From the NCBI RefSeq assembly GCF_021190955.1, contig NZ_JAIOAO010000005.1, positions 1 to 64,000 on the forward strand: a DNA stretch of 64,000 nt, written 5' to 3'. This document shows, piece by piece, positions 45,689 through 54,527 of this stretch (position 1 is the first letter of the stretch; every line of letters starts with the position of its first letter). The translations under genes and the position numbers were made by a program. The notes below the pieces were generated by a model. The model did not search any database, was not told the DNA's origin, and worked only from the letters and a program-made list of their open reading frames with translations. The stretch comes from Parachryseolinea silvisoli. Its GTDB lineage: Bacteria; Bacteroidota; Bacteroidia; Cytophagales; Cyclobacteriaceae.

Positions 45689-46738
45689 TTACTCAATCAA
45701 AATCCGGTCTCGTCGTCGGATAAACTTCCGGTCGAATACGGTCGATAAGGCGCTCAACAGCGTCTCCAGATTGTTCGTGGGAACAACGCCGGTGATCTCC
45801 ACGTCCGCCAGCGGTTGATTTTTGATCTCAACCTGCAGGCCATACGTTTCCCGTATGCGAACGGCAATCTCCTCGAGTGTGAGTCCGTCCAGTATCCATA
45901 CATGATCTTTCCACGCGCTATATACCTTGGGGTTTACGGTTTCGTGCCGAAGCTCCTTGCTTCCGGAAACTTCCACCTTATCACCAGGTTTCATCGCGAT
46001 ATATTGATCATCTACAGCTAATTCGATTCTTCCTTCGTTGAGCACGACGGTTGTTTTATCCCGTTGCGACACGGTAAACTCAGTACCGACTACGTTAACA
46101 TCCAGGGAACTGGTGTGTACGGTAAATTTGTACCGGCGCGATACGTCGGCCGGATTCGTTTTTTTACGAACCTCAAAATAGGCCTCGCCGCGGAGCCACA
46201 CTTCGCGGTCGCTGTCCCAATCGTCGCTAAGCTCGAGTCTGGAATTGGCGTTCAGCACCACGAGCGATCCGTCGGGCAATTCGATTTGGCTAGTCTCACC
46301 ATACTGCGTTTCGTACACCACCGGACCGTGTAAGAAGATATAGGCAGGTATCGCGATGACCAGTACCAGCGCCGACACGATGCCGGCTCTGCGCAACCAA
46401 CGAACAGAGGAGTACGTACGCCGGGGCAATTCTCTGGCGGGCGCCGGTACAGGAGGTCTGTCAACGGTTTGAGCATTGCTGGCCTTGATACGCTCCCATA
46501 CATCCTGGGCCATGGCGTGCGCTTCCGGTGCCATGTTGAAATCGATTTCTTGCACCAGGGCGCGTGCTTCTTCTACGACCTGTCGTTTATGGGGATGGTC
46601 GTTGAGCCATGTTGCCCAATGCTGTGCCTGTTGCGGGCTGGAATTCTTTACCCACTGCACAAAATCCTTATCGGCAGCAAAATCTTCCACCGAATAGTTT
46701 TCGTAATTCATGTCAGGCGTAGGACGGTTCTCGTTCAT
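45689..46738 (-). CDS. FecR family anti-sigma factor
   Basis: A 349-residue FecR. A short cytoplasmic region with helical segments (FVQWVKNSSPQQAQHWATWLNDHPHKRQVVEEARALV), membrane helix GIVSALVLVIAIPAYIFLH, FecR domain (ELPDGSLVVLNANSRLELS, GEAYFEVRKK, VVGTEFTVSQ) and a DUF4974 end (DGLTLEEIAVRIRETYGLQVEI). It lies between ECF sigma (211 bp upstream) and SusC (27 bp downstream), the standard order for transport-coupled regulation. Its N-module differs from that of the three FecR proteins without neighbouring sigma factors. Confidence 0.93.
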   Translation of the reverse strand: MNENRPTPDMNYENYSVEDFAADKDFVQWVKNSSPQQAQHWATWLNDHPHKRQVVEEARALVQEIDFNMAPEAHAMAQDVWERIKASNAQTVDRPPVPAPARELPRRTYSSVRWLRRAGIVSALVLVIAIPAYIFLHGPVVYETQYGETSQIELPDGSLVVLNANSRLELSDDWDSDREVWLRGEAYFEVRKKTNPADVSRRYKFTVHTSSLDVNVVGTEFTVSQRDKTTVVLNEGRIELAVDDQYIAMKPGDKVEVSGSKELRHETVNPKVYSAWKDHVWILDGLTLEEIAVRIRETYGLQVEIKNQPLADVEITGVVPTNNLETLLSALSTVFDRKFIRRRDRILIE

Positions 46739-46948
46739 GGTTTCATGTTGTTAAAGGGTGATGGATTAGTTTTTTACCAGGCGCTTTAAAGAAATTTTTA
46801 AAATAGTTATCCTGCCCGGGCCTATAGCGGTCAGGATAAGCGCTTTAAACTCGACAATAATGGAGCACGTCGCCAGGATGGGAATAGATTTATTTCCCAG
46901 ATTGGTCTAAAAATCTCAGAAAAGAAAAAAGTTTTATGAAAGTGGAGT

Positions 46949-47551
46949 CTATTCGAGAAAAATCGGCAAACGGTGTGTTTCCGTACTGCCCAGTTCCCTG
47001 CGCAGGGTCTGTATGGCGGTATGGATCTGATTATAGACCGTGCGTATACTTAACGACATGATGGCGGCTATCTCCTCATACTCTAACTTACTGAAATACA
47101 ACAAATAGATTGCTTCCTTTTGCCTGGGCGGGAGATTTTCAATAGCCTCTGCCAACCGGCGGTTTTTCGCGATGCTGGTTTCGGCTTCGATCATATTGAC
47201 TTCCTGGGAGGCGGTCGCAAGCTCATCATGATGGTAACTATCCGCCACCGCGCGCGATTCCTGGGCAGCCTTGCTTTGCTTCTCCAGCACCTCGATGACA
47301 CGCCTGCGCAATGACTTGAACAAGTAATACTTAATAGCATTGGTGTCACCCAGCGTTGCGCGATGCTGGAATACGTAAACAAAAAGATCGTGAACACAGT
47401 CTTCTACCAGCTGGCGGTTTCGCACGATGTGAAGACCGTAGCTGAATAGCTCGCGTGCATGGCGATTATAGATGAATTCGTAAGCATGGTCGTCCCCTCC
47501 TTTAAAGGCTCTCCATATTTCACGATCCGTGCTCGACGAGTAAATATTCAT
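46949..47551 (-). CDS. ECF-type RNA polymerase sigma factor
   Basis: A 200-residue sigma-70 family protein. Region 2: YEFIYNRHARELFSYGLHIV ... VEDCVHDLFVYVFQ. Region 4: LPPRQKEAIYLLYFSKLEYEEIAAIMSLSIRTVYNQIHTAIQTLRRELG, with the helix-turn-helix. Size and pattern fit the Bacteroidota SusCD-linked ECF group. It should activate the FecR-SusC-SusD genes downstream when released by FecR. No clear promoter was assigned before it. Confidence 0.93.
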   Translation of the reverse strand: MNIYSSSTDREIWRAFKGGDDHAYEFIYNRHARELFSYGLHIVRNRQLVEDCVHDLFVYVFQHRATLGDTNAIKYYLFKSLRRRVIEVLEKQSKAAQESRAVADSYHHDELATASQEVNMIEAETSIAKNRRLAEAIENLPPRQKEAIYLLYFSKLEYEEIAAIMSLSIRTVYNQIHTAIQTLRRELGSTETHRLPIFLE

Positions 47552-47750
47552 AGAATAATGAAAGCCGGGCTTACTTTCTGTGTGTCAAAAACAACACTTA
47601 TTCTAGCAATATATACAAAACAATGAATCTGTCAAGTAATCGTCCGCATCAACTTGTTATTTCAGGCTCACCTGCACAACAAGTTTCTCAACCCTGAAAT
47701 CTTTCGGCGAACAATTCATCTCTTCGGCCAGCATCCAACATGAATCAACC

Positions 47751-47799
47751 AAAAAAAGTGTGAGCACGACGAAAAAGAATACCCGTATCGCGCTCACAC
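47751..47799 (-). terminator. Factor-independent terminator of cysteine desulfurase
   Basis: GTGTGAGC (47758-47765) pairs with GCTCACAC (47792-47799). On the minus strand the stem is followed directly by TTTTTTTGG. It ends the gene that stops at 47811. The loop is 26 bases. Confidence 0.75.
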
Positions 47800-47810
47800 G
47801 GTGCACGATA

Positions 47811-48947
47811 TTATGCGGGTATACAACAAAGTTGCTCGAGCGCCCGTACCGCCTGATCGATGTCTTCCACGGTGTTGAAGCGGCTAAACGAAAACCGTAC
47901 GGAAGCACCTTTACAGGAAGGATACAACGCCTTTAACACGTGCGACCCTCCTGGCTCTCCGCTCGAGCACGCGCTGCCCCCGGATGCCGAGATTCCCTGT
48001 TGATCGAGATTAAACAGCAGTTGCCCGCTCTCATCACACTCCGGCAAACAAACATTCAGAATAGTATATAAGCTCCGCTTCAAATCTTCCGAGTCTCCAT
48101 GAAAGCTCACACCCGGAATCGCTTCGCGTAGTTGCGCGGTCATACGCAACTTCAATGCGCGGATATGGCGTGCATGTGCATCCATGTCGCGGTACGCCAG
48201 CTCCAGCGCTTTGGCCATGCCTACGACGCCATATACATTCTCCGTACCCCCACGCATGTTGCGTTCCTGGGCGCCGCCGTGAATGAACGGCTCGATACGT
48301 TTCTTCTTCCGCACAAACATAAAGCCCACGCCTTTCGGCCCATGAAACTTATGCGCGCCGGCGGTCATGCCGTCTACTTTTAAGCGGCTCAGGTCGTGGC
48401 GAAGGTGACCAACCGTCTGGACAGTATCCGAATGAAACCATGCGTTATAGTAATGACAAAGCTCCCCTGCCCGCTCGATGTCCAGCAGGTTACCGATCTC
48501 GTTATTTGCATGCATCAGCGACACCACGGCATGCGGATTTTCTTTCAGCAACGTTTCGAGATCGTCCAGATTGATATGCCCTTTCTCGTCGAGCGTAACA
48601 TGATGCAGCTTAAACCAGCCCTGACGCGCCAGCACTTCCAACGTATGGCTTACTGCATGATGCTCGATCGGCGAGGTGATAACATGCTGCACGCCGTGCA
48701 CCTGGATCGCACCGCGCAGCAAAGCATTGTCGGCCTCGGTACCACCGGAGGTAAAGACGATCTCGCCGGGCTCGGCGTTAAGCAGCGATGCGATCTGCTG
48801 ACGCGCGGACTCCAGCGCGGCACGCGTTTTACGGCCATGGCTGTGGGTAGACGAAGGGTTGCCGAAGTCATTCAGCATATAGGGCTTCATGGCCTCGAAT
48901 ACCTCGGGGTCGAGCGGCGTGGTGGCCGCGTTATCCAAATAGATCAT
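47811..48947 (-). CDS. Cysteine desulfurase (NifS/IscS family)
   Basis: A 378-residue PLP enzyme. Typical start MIYLDNAATTPLDPEV, PLP-pocket segments TSGGTEADN and EHHAVSH, PLP lysine K200 in TAGAHKFHGPKGVG, and the active-site cysteine C327 in SGGSACSSGEPGGSHVL. The extended loop with the Cys is of the IscS/NifS type. The enzyme takes sulfur from L-cysteine to form a persulfide for Fe-S clusters and tRNA thiolation. It is a lone gene here with no iscU, iscR or mnmA neighbours in view. Confidence 0.95.
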   Translation of the reverse strand: MIYLDNAATTPLDPEVFEAMKPYMLNDFGNPSSTHSHGRKTRAALESARQQIASLLNAEPGEIVFTSGGTEADNALLRGAIQVHGVQHVITSPIEHHAVSHTLEVLARQGWFKLHHVTLDEKGHINLDDLETLLKENPHAVVSLMHANNEIGNLLDIERAGELCHYYNAWFHSDTVQTVGHLRHDLSRLKVDGMTAGAHKFHGPKGVGFMFVRKKKRIEPFIHGGAQERNMRGGTENVYGVVGMAKALELAYRDMDAHARHIRALKLRMTAQLREAIPGVSFHGDSEDLKRSLYTILNVCLPECDESGQLLFNLDQQGISASGGSACSSGEPGGSHVLKALYPSCKGASVRFSFSRFNTVEDIDQAVRALEQLCCIPA

Positions 48948-49301
48948 AGACAGTTTTTTGGGTTAATGAGCAGGTTAAATTTACACGCGGCACAGCAACG
49001 CAACCGGCGTCGTCAGAAACTTTATTTTATCGCGCTATATAGTTTGGTATTAAACCGGGTAAAGAAATTTTCGTCTCTCGCATAGTATTAGATCAAATTT
49101 TATGCGGCAATTTTTTGCGACGTTAGCATACCGGATTAATCGTGTATCCAACACGTTTGCGGCCACAGGTGTTGCCGCTTAATAACTGTACCCCGCCATT
49201 CAATAATCGCTTTTCACATTTTTCTGCGGGATACCGACCATTGCGCCGTAGCTGGCCTTTGATCGAATTGTGTTCTCTTTTCTCAACCAAAAAAACACAC
49301 T
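48948..49301. other. Divergent intergenic region, nothing clear
   Basis: Separates cysteine desulfurase (minus) from the secreted metzincin (plus). AT-rich middle part (49021-49130). No gene or strong hairpin was found, and no consensus promoter pair fits well. Confidence 0.4.
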
Positions 49302-51695
49302 ATGAAGTTTTCTTTTACAAAATTGACCTGCGCAGCATTTCTCCTGCTCGCGGGAATTACAGCTGGAGCCCAGGATAAAGTATCGCTGGGCACGGTATCC
49401 GCATTGAAGAAATCGTTGGTGCCTGGCGCCGGCCAGCGGGGCGCGGCTTCGCTGCAGGCGGCCCTGCCTGGCCGTGCAGGGGTGCAGCTCAACATCAACC
49501 ACCGCAGCCAGCAGACCAGCGACGACATCATGCTCATCGGAAGCATTCAGGATCAACAGAACAGCACGTTTTTCCTGCACATCCAAAACAACACCTTGCG
49601 CGGGAACATCATCCTGAAAGATCAGCGTGTAGCCTACGAGTACATTTCCGATGCCGCCGGCAATGCTTACCTGCAAGCCAAGGACATCGACAAAGTATTG
49701 TGCCTCGACTATACGCGTCCCACAAAACCGGAAGCCCGTGCCGCAGCCAGTGAGCCCGGTCCGGTAGCAATGGCGTTGAACAACTTACAAAGCCTGCCCG
49801 GCGCCAACGCCGTGGTATTCCTCGACTTCGATGGTTACAACATGCCGGCCGGCACCGGCTGGAACAACGGTAATCCCATCAACGCCGCTGCGTCGGGCAT
49901 GTCCGATGCGGCTGTACAAGAAACCTGGGAAGTGATCAGCGAAGATTTCCGTCCTTACAACATCAACATTACCACCAGCGAAACGGTCTACAACTCGTAC
50001 GCGGTAAACCGTCGCCAGCGTTGCGTCTTCACACCGACAAACACCGCCGCTCCCGGCGCCGGTGGCGTGGCCTTCGTGGGTGGCTTCGGCTACCAGGACT
50101 GGCCATGCTGGGTATTTGTGCTCAGCGGCAAAGGTGGCGGTGAAGCCGGTGCACACGAGATCGGCCACACCGTAGGCCTCGGCCACGACGGCCGCACCAA
50201 CCCCAGCGAGGGCTACTTCGCCGGCCACGGCGACTGGGCTCCGATCATGGGCGTAGGCTACTACGAGCCGATCACCCAATGGAGCAAAGGCGAATACAAC
50301 GCTGCCAACAACAAGGAAGACGACCTGACCGTCATGACGCGCTTCATCCAATTCCGCAACGATGACCACGGCAACGCCTCCAATGCGGCTACCGCATTGG
50401 CCGCCGACGCAGCCGGCACCCTGTCCGCACGCACCGGCCTGATCGAGCGCACCGCCGACGTCGACTTCTTCTCGTTCAACACCGGCACAGGCTCCATATC
50501 CCTGGACATCAACACCGTATCACGTCACGGCGACCTGGACGTACTCGTACGCCTCTACGAAGGTGCCTCGGGTGCACAGATCGGCACCTTCAACGGCACG
50601 GGGCTGAACACACACCTCGACGCTAACCTCACGGCGGGCGTATACTATATTTCCGTAGACGGCACCGGCGCGGGCGACCCCGCCACCAACGGCTACTCCG
50701 ACTACGCCTCCCTGGGCAGCTATACCATCACCGGTCGCATTGTACCATCTACCGGTACCAACGGTGTGGCCACCTTCTATAAAGATTGTAACTACGGCGG
50801 CTATGCGGTATCCCTGCCCGAAGGCAACTACCTCGTAACAGACCTCCAAGCCCGCGGCATTGTGAACGACGACATCTCGTCGCTGCGTGTACAAGCCGGC
50901 TACCAGGTAACCTTGTATCTGGATAACAACTACACCGGCACGACGGTCGTGAAGACAGCCGATGACGCCTGTCTCGTAGACGACAACTTCAACGACCTGG
51001 CCAGCTCCGTTCGCATTGCACGCACCGCCGGTGCCAGCACCGTGATCGAAGCCGAAAGCTTTACGTCTATGTCGGGCGTTACCAACGAGGCTTGCTCGGA
51101 AGGCGGCCAGAGCGTAGGGTACATCGAAACGGGTGACTGGATGGCCTACAGCGGCGTCTCCTTCCCTACCGCCGGCACCTATACCATCGAGTATCGTGTC
51201 GCCAGCGAGTCGACCGGAGGACAACTTTCCGTGGATATCAATGCGGGCGCCACGGTATTGGGCTACCGCGACATCCCCGCCACCGGCGGCTGGCAGAACT
51301 GGACTACCGTATCACACACGGTAACCGCACCGGCAGGCACCTATAGCCTGGGTCTCTACGCACAAAGCGGCGGCTGGAACATCAACTGGATCCGTATCAC
51401 GCGCACGGGTGCCGCGGCGACAACCTTTGCCACCACCACCCCGTCGGGCACCTCCGCTGCCCGGGAGCTATCCTCCGTGCAGGTATACCCCAACCCGGTA
51501 CGCAACGTCCTGACCGTAACGGCATGGGACGGTGGTGACCAGGGCAAGGCCCGCATCGTAGACCAAAACGGTAAAACGACTGAGCTGCAGCTCCAGAACA
51601 ATTCCGCCGACGTATCGGCGCTGAAGCCGGGCCTGTACATCCTCCAGCTCCAAAACGGCGCAAAACGCGAAGTGAAGAAGTTCATCAAAGAATAA
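49302..51695 (+). CDS. Secreted metzincin-type metallopeptidase with CBM and T9SS tail
   Basis: A 797-residue secreted protein. Signal peptide 1-23; the catalytic domain has the metzincin zinc motif HEIGHTVGLGH (H285, H289, H295) with E286, and a likely Met-turn in APIMGVGYY. It is followed by a pre-peptidase C-terminal type domain (DVDFFSFNTGTGSISLDIN), a beta/gamma-crystallin-like domain (TFYKDCNYGGYAVSLPEGNY), a CBM6/35-type carbohydrate-binding module (VIEAESFTSM ... GYIETGDWMAYSGV ... WNINWIRI), and a type A T9SS tail (VQVYPNPVRN ... GLYILQLQNG). It probably degrades proteins outside the cell, with binding to a polysaccharide or matrix. No operon partner. Confidence 0.93.
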   Translation: MKFSFTKLTCAAFLLLAGITAGAQDKVSLGTVSALKKSLVPGAGQRGAASLQAALPGRAGVQLNINHRSQQTSDDIMLIGSIQDQQNSTFFLHIQNNTLRGNIILKDQRVAYEYISDAAGNAYLQAKDIDKVLCLDYTRPTKPEARAAASEPGPVAMALNNLQSLPGANAVVFLDFDGYNMPAGTGWNNGNPINAAASGMSDAAVQETWEVISEDFRPYNINITTSETVYNSYAVNRRQRCVFTPTNTAAPGAGGVAFVGGFGYQDWPCWVFVLSGKGGGEAGAHEIGHTVGLGHDGRTNPSEGYFAGHGDWAPIMGVGYYEPITQWSKGEYNAANNKEDDLTVMTRFIQFRNDDHGNASNAATALAADAAGTLSARTGLIERTADVDFFSFNTGTGSISLDINTVSRHGDLDVLVRLYEGASGAQIGTFNGTGLNTHLDANLTAGVYYISVDGTGAGDPATNGYSDYASLGSYTITGRIVPSTGTNGVATFYKDCNYGGYAVSLPEGNYLVTDLQARGIVNDDISSLRVQAGYQVTLYLDNNYTGTTVVKTADDACLVDDNFNDLASSVRIARTAGASTVIEAESFTSMSGVTNEACSEGGQSVGYIETGDWMAYSGVSFPTAGTYTIEYRVASESTGGQLSVDINAGATVLGYRDIPATGGWQNWTTVSHTVTAPAGTYSLGLYAQSGGWNINWIRITRTGAAATTFATTTPSGTSAARELSSVQVYPNPVRNVLTVTAWDGGDQGKARIVDQNGKTTELQLQNNSADVSALKPGLYILQLQNGAKREVKKFIKE

Positions 51696-51699
51696 CCCT

Positions 51700-51803
51700 G
51701 CCTGCCGGCAGGCCCAAACCCTAACACACAGTGTGAGTGTGAGCGCGAGAGCGAAGAAAACCAGTGTGCTCGTGTTCGCTCTCACGCTCACACTGGTTTA
51801 GCC
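51700..51803. repeat. Palindrome plus GTGTGAG inverted repeat after metzincin gene
   Basis: A 14-bp palindrome GCCTGCCGGCAGGC (51700-51713) is followed by a long imperfect inverted repeat: left arm 51729-51756 (CAGTGTGAG, GAGAGCGAA), right arm about 51778-51800 (TTCGCTCTCACGCTCACACTGG). A related right-arm-like copy lies at about 51868-51894. It is placed to terminate the gene ending at 51695, although there is no T run. The GTGTGAGC word also forms the terminator at 47758. Confidence 0.5.
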
Positions 51804-51983
51804 GCCCTTCTTGTATCCTGGCTCCCTTCGATTGCTCCCTCATTCGACGCCAGGACGCAAGAGGGCGTTCGCTCTCACTCCACACTCACACTGATTTGTG
51901 CAATCCGTCATTCTGCCAGGAAAACATACCTCATCCCTACGCCCGACCGGAAAACGCCTGTTTTCAGCCCTATCTTTCCCGGC

Positions 51984-52382
51984 ATGAACCAACCGTCTAA
52001 AATTGCTTTCTTCTGGGTGCTTATTGGCATGTGTTACGTGCTGCACGGATATTATGAACTAACCGCCATCCGCTATGGTGTCCCGATCCTGTTGCCTGGC
52101 CATACTGCCGGGGGCATACCGCTCAATCTGCATGTCATGCGCATCGTGCTGGAAATTGGGTCGCTGTTGATTGGTACGCTTACGGTGCTGAGCTTCAACC
52201 GGCCGTTTCAGTGGTTTTCGTTTGTGTGGGCAATGTTCCTGTGCCTGTTAAACGGCGCCCACCTGGCGATGACCGTGGCCCGCAACTACACCGACTACAC
52301 CCAGCTTGCCCTCCTGACCTTCATCTTCTTCGTCAACGTGCTGCTTGTGCTGGAGCTACGTGTCTCGAAAGGTCAACCGTAG
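51984..52382 (+). CDS. Small four-helix membrane protein, unknown
   Basis: A 132-residue protein with four predicted membrane helices (IAFFWVLIGMCYVLHGYYEL, LHVMRIVLEIGSLLIGTLTVL, FSFVWAMFLCLLNGAHLAMTV, LALLTFIFFVNVLLVLELRV). The C-terminus is a short cytoplasmic tail (SKGQP). No family recognised and no catalytic motif. It is convergent to the phytase gene, with 17 bp between the stops. A role with its neighbours is not supported. Confidence 0.7.
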   Translation: MNQPSKIAFFWVLIGMCYVLHGYYELTAIRYGVPILLPGHTAGGIPLNLHVMRIVLEIGSLLIGTLTVLSFNRPFQWFSFVWAMFLCLLNGAHLAMTVARNYTDYTQLALLTFIFFVNVLLVLELRVSKGQP

Positions 52383-52399
52383 GCCGTAGGGTCAGGCGT

Positions 52400-53461
52400 T
52401 TACCACAAATCCTCCCACCGGTAAAACTGAAACGTTTTATCATCACTCATCGCCACAAACATGCCCCGCGGAAATCCCGGCAACCCCACGCTGGTCACAT
52501 CACTGCCATCGCTTTCCACGGTAGACGTGTTTACGATCCGCAGCAATGGATGCTCGTGTGGACTGGAGGCTGTGCCTTCGCGTGGAAAAATCTGAAACCG
52601 ACGTGCTTGCTGATCCGACACGAGAATATATCCCTTGCCATCGGCTTGCTTATAGATCGAGATACCTTCGTGATTGTCGGCAAAGCCGGTGGTTGCAAAG
52701 AGCGCCAGCTCGCGCGTGGTACTGTCGGGATGCGCGTAATACTTGCGTATTCCGACGCCTTCGTCCGAACAGTATAGATAGCCCAATTCATTGTCGACGG
52801 CGATAGACTCAATCTCATTCTTCCCGCTATAAACCCCAACCTTTCGCACCAGCGTACCGGTTACTACACCCTGCCCGTTGTCTCCCAACCGGTATTGCCA
52901 AAGATACGTACCATTGGTCGGGCCGGTCTTGCGGCCTACGATCGCGTAGATCGCGCCCGTGGTGGGGTCGGTATAGAGCGCAATGCCCATTGGCGCGCGC
53001 AGGGAATCGCCGTCAAAGACCGGAATGCCGCCACCATCGATGGCCTGCATGGCGGGTACGCTGAAGACGCGAATCGAGTTGGTGTTGCGCTCCGTGCAAA
53101 CGGCGATGTCCGTCTTTTGGCCCGCCACGGTTAAGCCGTAGGCTACGTCGACATTGTTCGGCCTGCGGATGTCGTGAACAGTCTTGCCCGGCACCTCGTG
53201 GCCTTGCAGGTCAAATACATACAGGGCACCGTCGCCCGTGTCGCCGCCTTTGTCCGTGCCGATGACCAGGCTTTGTGCAGGGTCGGCGGGATTGATCCAA
53301 ATGGCCGGGTCGTCGCTGTCGTGCCGCACGGAGTCCGAGGCAAAGACGGGCTTTACCACGGCCAGGGTATCGGCTCCAGCGGGAGTGAATGCCTTCCTGG
53401 GCTGGCACGCCAGCCCAAGAAAACAGATGTATAGGATTAGGTATGGTGTATTATGGCGCAT
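52400..53461 (-). CDS. Beta-propeller phytase (lipoprotein)
   Basis: A 353-residue protein. The signal contains CFLGLAC, a lipobox, so it is likely anchored in the outer membrane. The mature part matches six-bladed beta-propeller phytases: DSDDPAIWINPADPAQSLVIGTDKGGDTGDGALYVFDLQG, RRPNNVDVAYGL, NEIESIAVDNELGYLYCSDEGVGIRKY, and NHEGISIYKQADGKGYILVSDQ. These Asp/Glu-rich loops bind calcium, which activates the enzyme and bridges to phytate. It releases phosphate from phytate (inositol hexakisphosphate). It is the last gene of a sigma-FecR-TonB receptor-lipoprotein-phytase series on the minus strand. Confidence 0.93.
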   Translation of the reverse strand: MRHNTPYLILYICFLGLACQPRKAFTPAGADTLAVVKPVFASDSVRHDSDDPAIWINPADPAQSLVIGTDKGGDTGDGALYVFDLQGHEVPGKTVHDIRRPNNVDVAYGLTVAGQKTDIAVCTERNTNSIRVFSVPAMQAIDGGGIPVFDGDSLRAPMGIALYTDPTTGAIYAIVGRKTGPTNGTYLWQYRLGDNGQGVVTGTLVRKVGVYSGKNEIESIAVDNELGYLYCSDEGVGIRKYYAHPDSTTRELALFATTGFADNHEGISIYKQADGKGYILVSDQQARRFQIFPREGTASSPHEHPLLRIVNTSTVESDGSDVTSVGLPGFPRGMFVAMSDDKTFQFYRWEDLW

Positions 53462-53467
53462 ACAGGC

Positions 53468-54508
53468 TTAGTCTTTCTCAAACATAAAAGTTACGCCGTT
53501 AGCATCGCGGAAGAGTTCTTCACCCTCGGCAAAGTTATCTTCATCCACCAGCGTAAAGAAACGGATCGAGAGTGTCTCGCCTTCGTCATCGAGCGCGTAT
53601 TCGGCTTCTGCCAGGAAGTCCAGCTCATCCGCTACCAAACCGTTATCACCGAGGATGGGATGGCTGCCTTCAAATTCCAGCGCACCGTCTTCAGCATCAT
53701 ACTCGGCTTCGATCTCGATCACGTTGTTTTCAGTCTCGGTCTCCGATTCGCCGTCTTCACAGGTAGTAACCTCTTCAGTCTCTGCCAGCTCCAGCACAAA
53801 CTTCATTTCTTCAAACTCAAATTCGGCGGTGACCTTACCCGTGATGTCCTCAAACGAAAGCGCTTCCAGGTCCGGATTTACCGGACCGAACATGGCCTTA
53901 AACTGCTCAAACGCTTCTTCCGAGCTGATCTCCAGTTCCCATTCACCTGCAACGTCGTTGTCCAGCACCTCATATTCGAATGCACGCGGCGAACCAAGCA
54001 ATACCGCCTCCGTGGTCTTCAAATTCGAAAACACCACCGTAAAACCACCTTCGGTATCCTCCGCGCCCGGCAAGGTCAACACCACCTCAAACGACTCGGG
54101 CACAGTGCCCAGATCAGCGTCCGGTGCGATCGTGATCGTACCGCTCAGGCCATCGGCCGAGGCCGTAAACGCCAGCTCCCGCGCATAGGTGCAGTCGTCG
54201 AGCGCTACTTCGTATACCACTTTGTCTATCGCTACGACACCTTCCATCGTACCCGCCAGGTCTTCGATGGTGTAGTCCAAGGTTATCGTGGTGGACGGCA
54301 GCGTTGTGCCGGGCAGGTAGTCGGCGAACTTGATCTCGATGTCGTAGTCTTCGGCATCGGCCAGGTCGGCGCCTTCTTCGGCGTCGAGCACGAGCTGCAG
54401 CGGGAAGTTGTCATCGTGTGGAGTTTCTTCGAGCGAGTTGTCTACACACCCAGGAATCAGGGTGAGTGTGAGTGCGAAGAGCGAAGCGTGGATAGTATGT
54501 TTTTTCAT
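53468..54508 (-). CDS. Very acidic unknown lipoprotein in phytase locus
   Basis: A 346-residue protein from the ATG at 54508 (MKKHTIHASLFALTLTLIPGC); lipobox IPGC. The mature part is extremely rich in Glu and Asp (for example LVLDAEEGADLADAEDYDIEIK and CEDGESETETENNVIEIEAEYDAEDG) and mostly beta-strand. Calx-beta-like or calcium-binding beta-sandwich repeats are possible (TVPESFEVVLTLPGAED resembles such repeats), but I cannot prove a family. It lies 6 bp before the phytase gene and 19 bp after the TonB receptor gene, so it is surely in the same operon. It could gather calcium or act as surface partner of the receptor. Confidence 0.75.
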   Translation of the reverse strand: MKKHTIHASLFALTLTLIPGCVDNSLEETPHDDNFPLQLVLDAEEGADLADAEDYDIEIKFADYLPGTTLPSTTITLDYTIEDLAGTMEGVVAIDKVVYEVALDDCTYARELAFTASADGLSGTITIAPDADLGTVPESFEVVLTLPGAEDTEGGFTVVFSNLKTTEAVLLGSPRAFEYEVLDNDVAGEWELEISSEEAFEQFKAMFGPVNPDLEALSFEDITGKVTAEFEFEEMKFVLELAETEEVTTCEDGESETETENNVIEIEAEYDAEDGALEFEGSHPILGDNGLVADELDFLAEAEYALDDEGETLSIRFFTLVDEDNFAEGEELFRDANGVTFMFEKD

Positions 54509-54527
54509 AGTCAATGGCATTGTGGGG

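Noticed and set aside
47657-47908. 83-codon open frame overlapping the end of the cysteine desulfurase gene
   Set aside because: It overlaps a strongly supported gene and the terminator at 47751, and its sequence is the desulfurase read in another frame.
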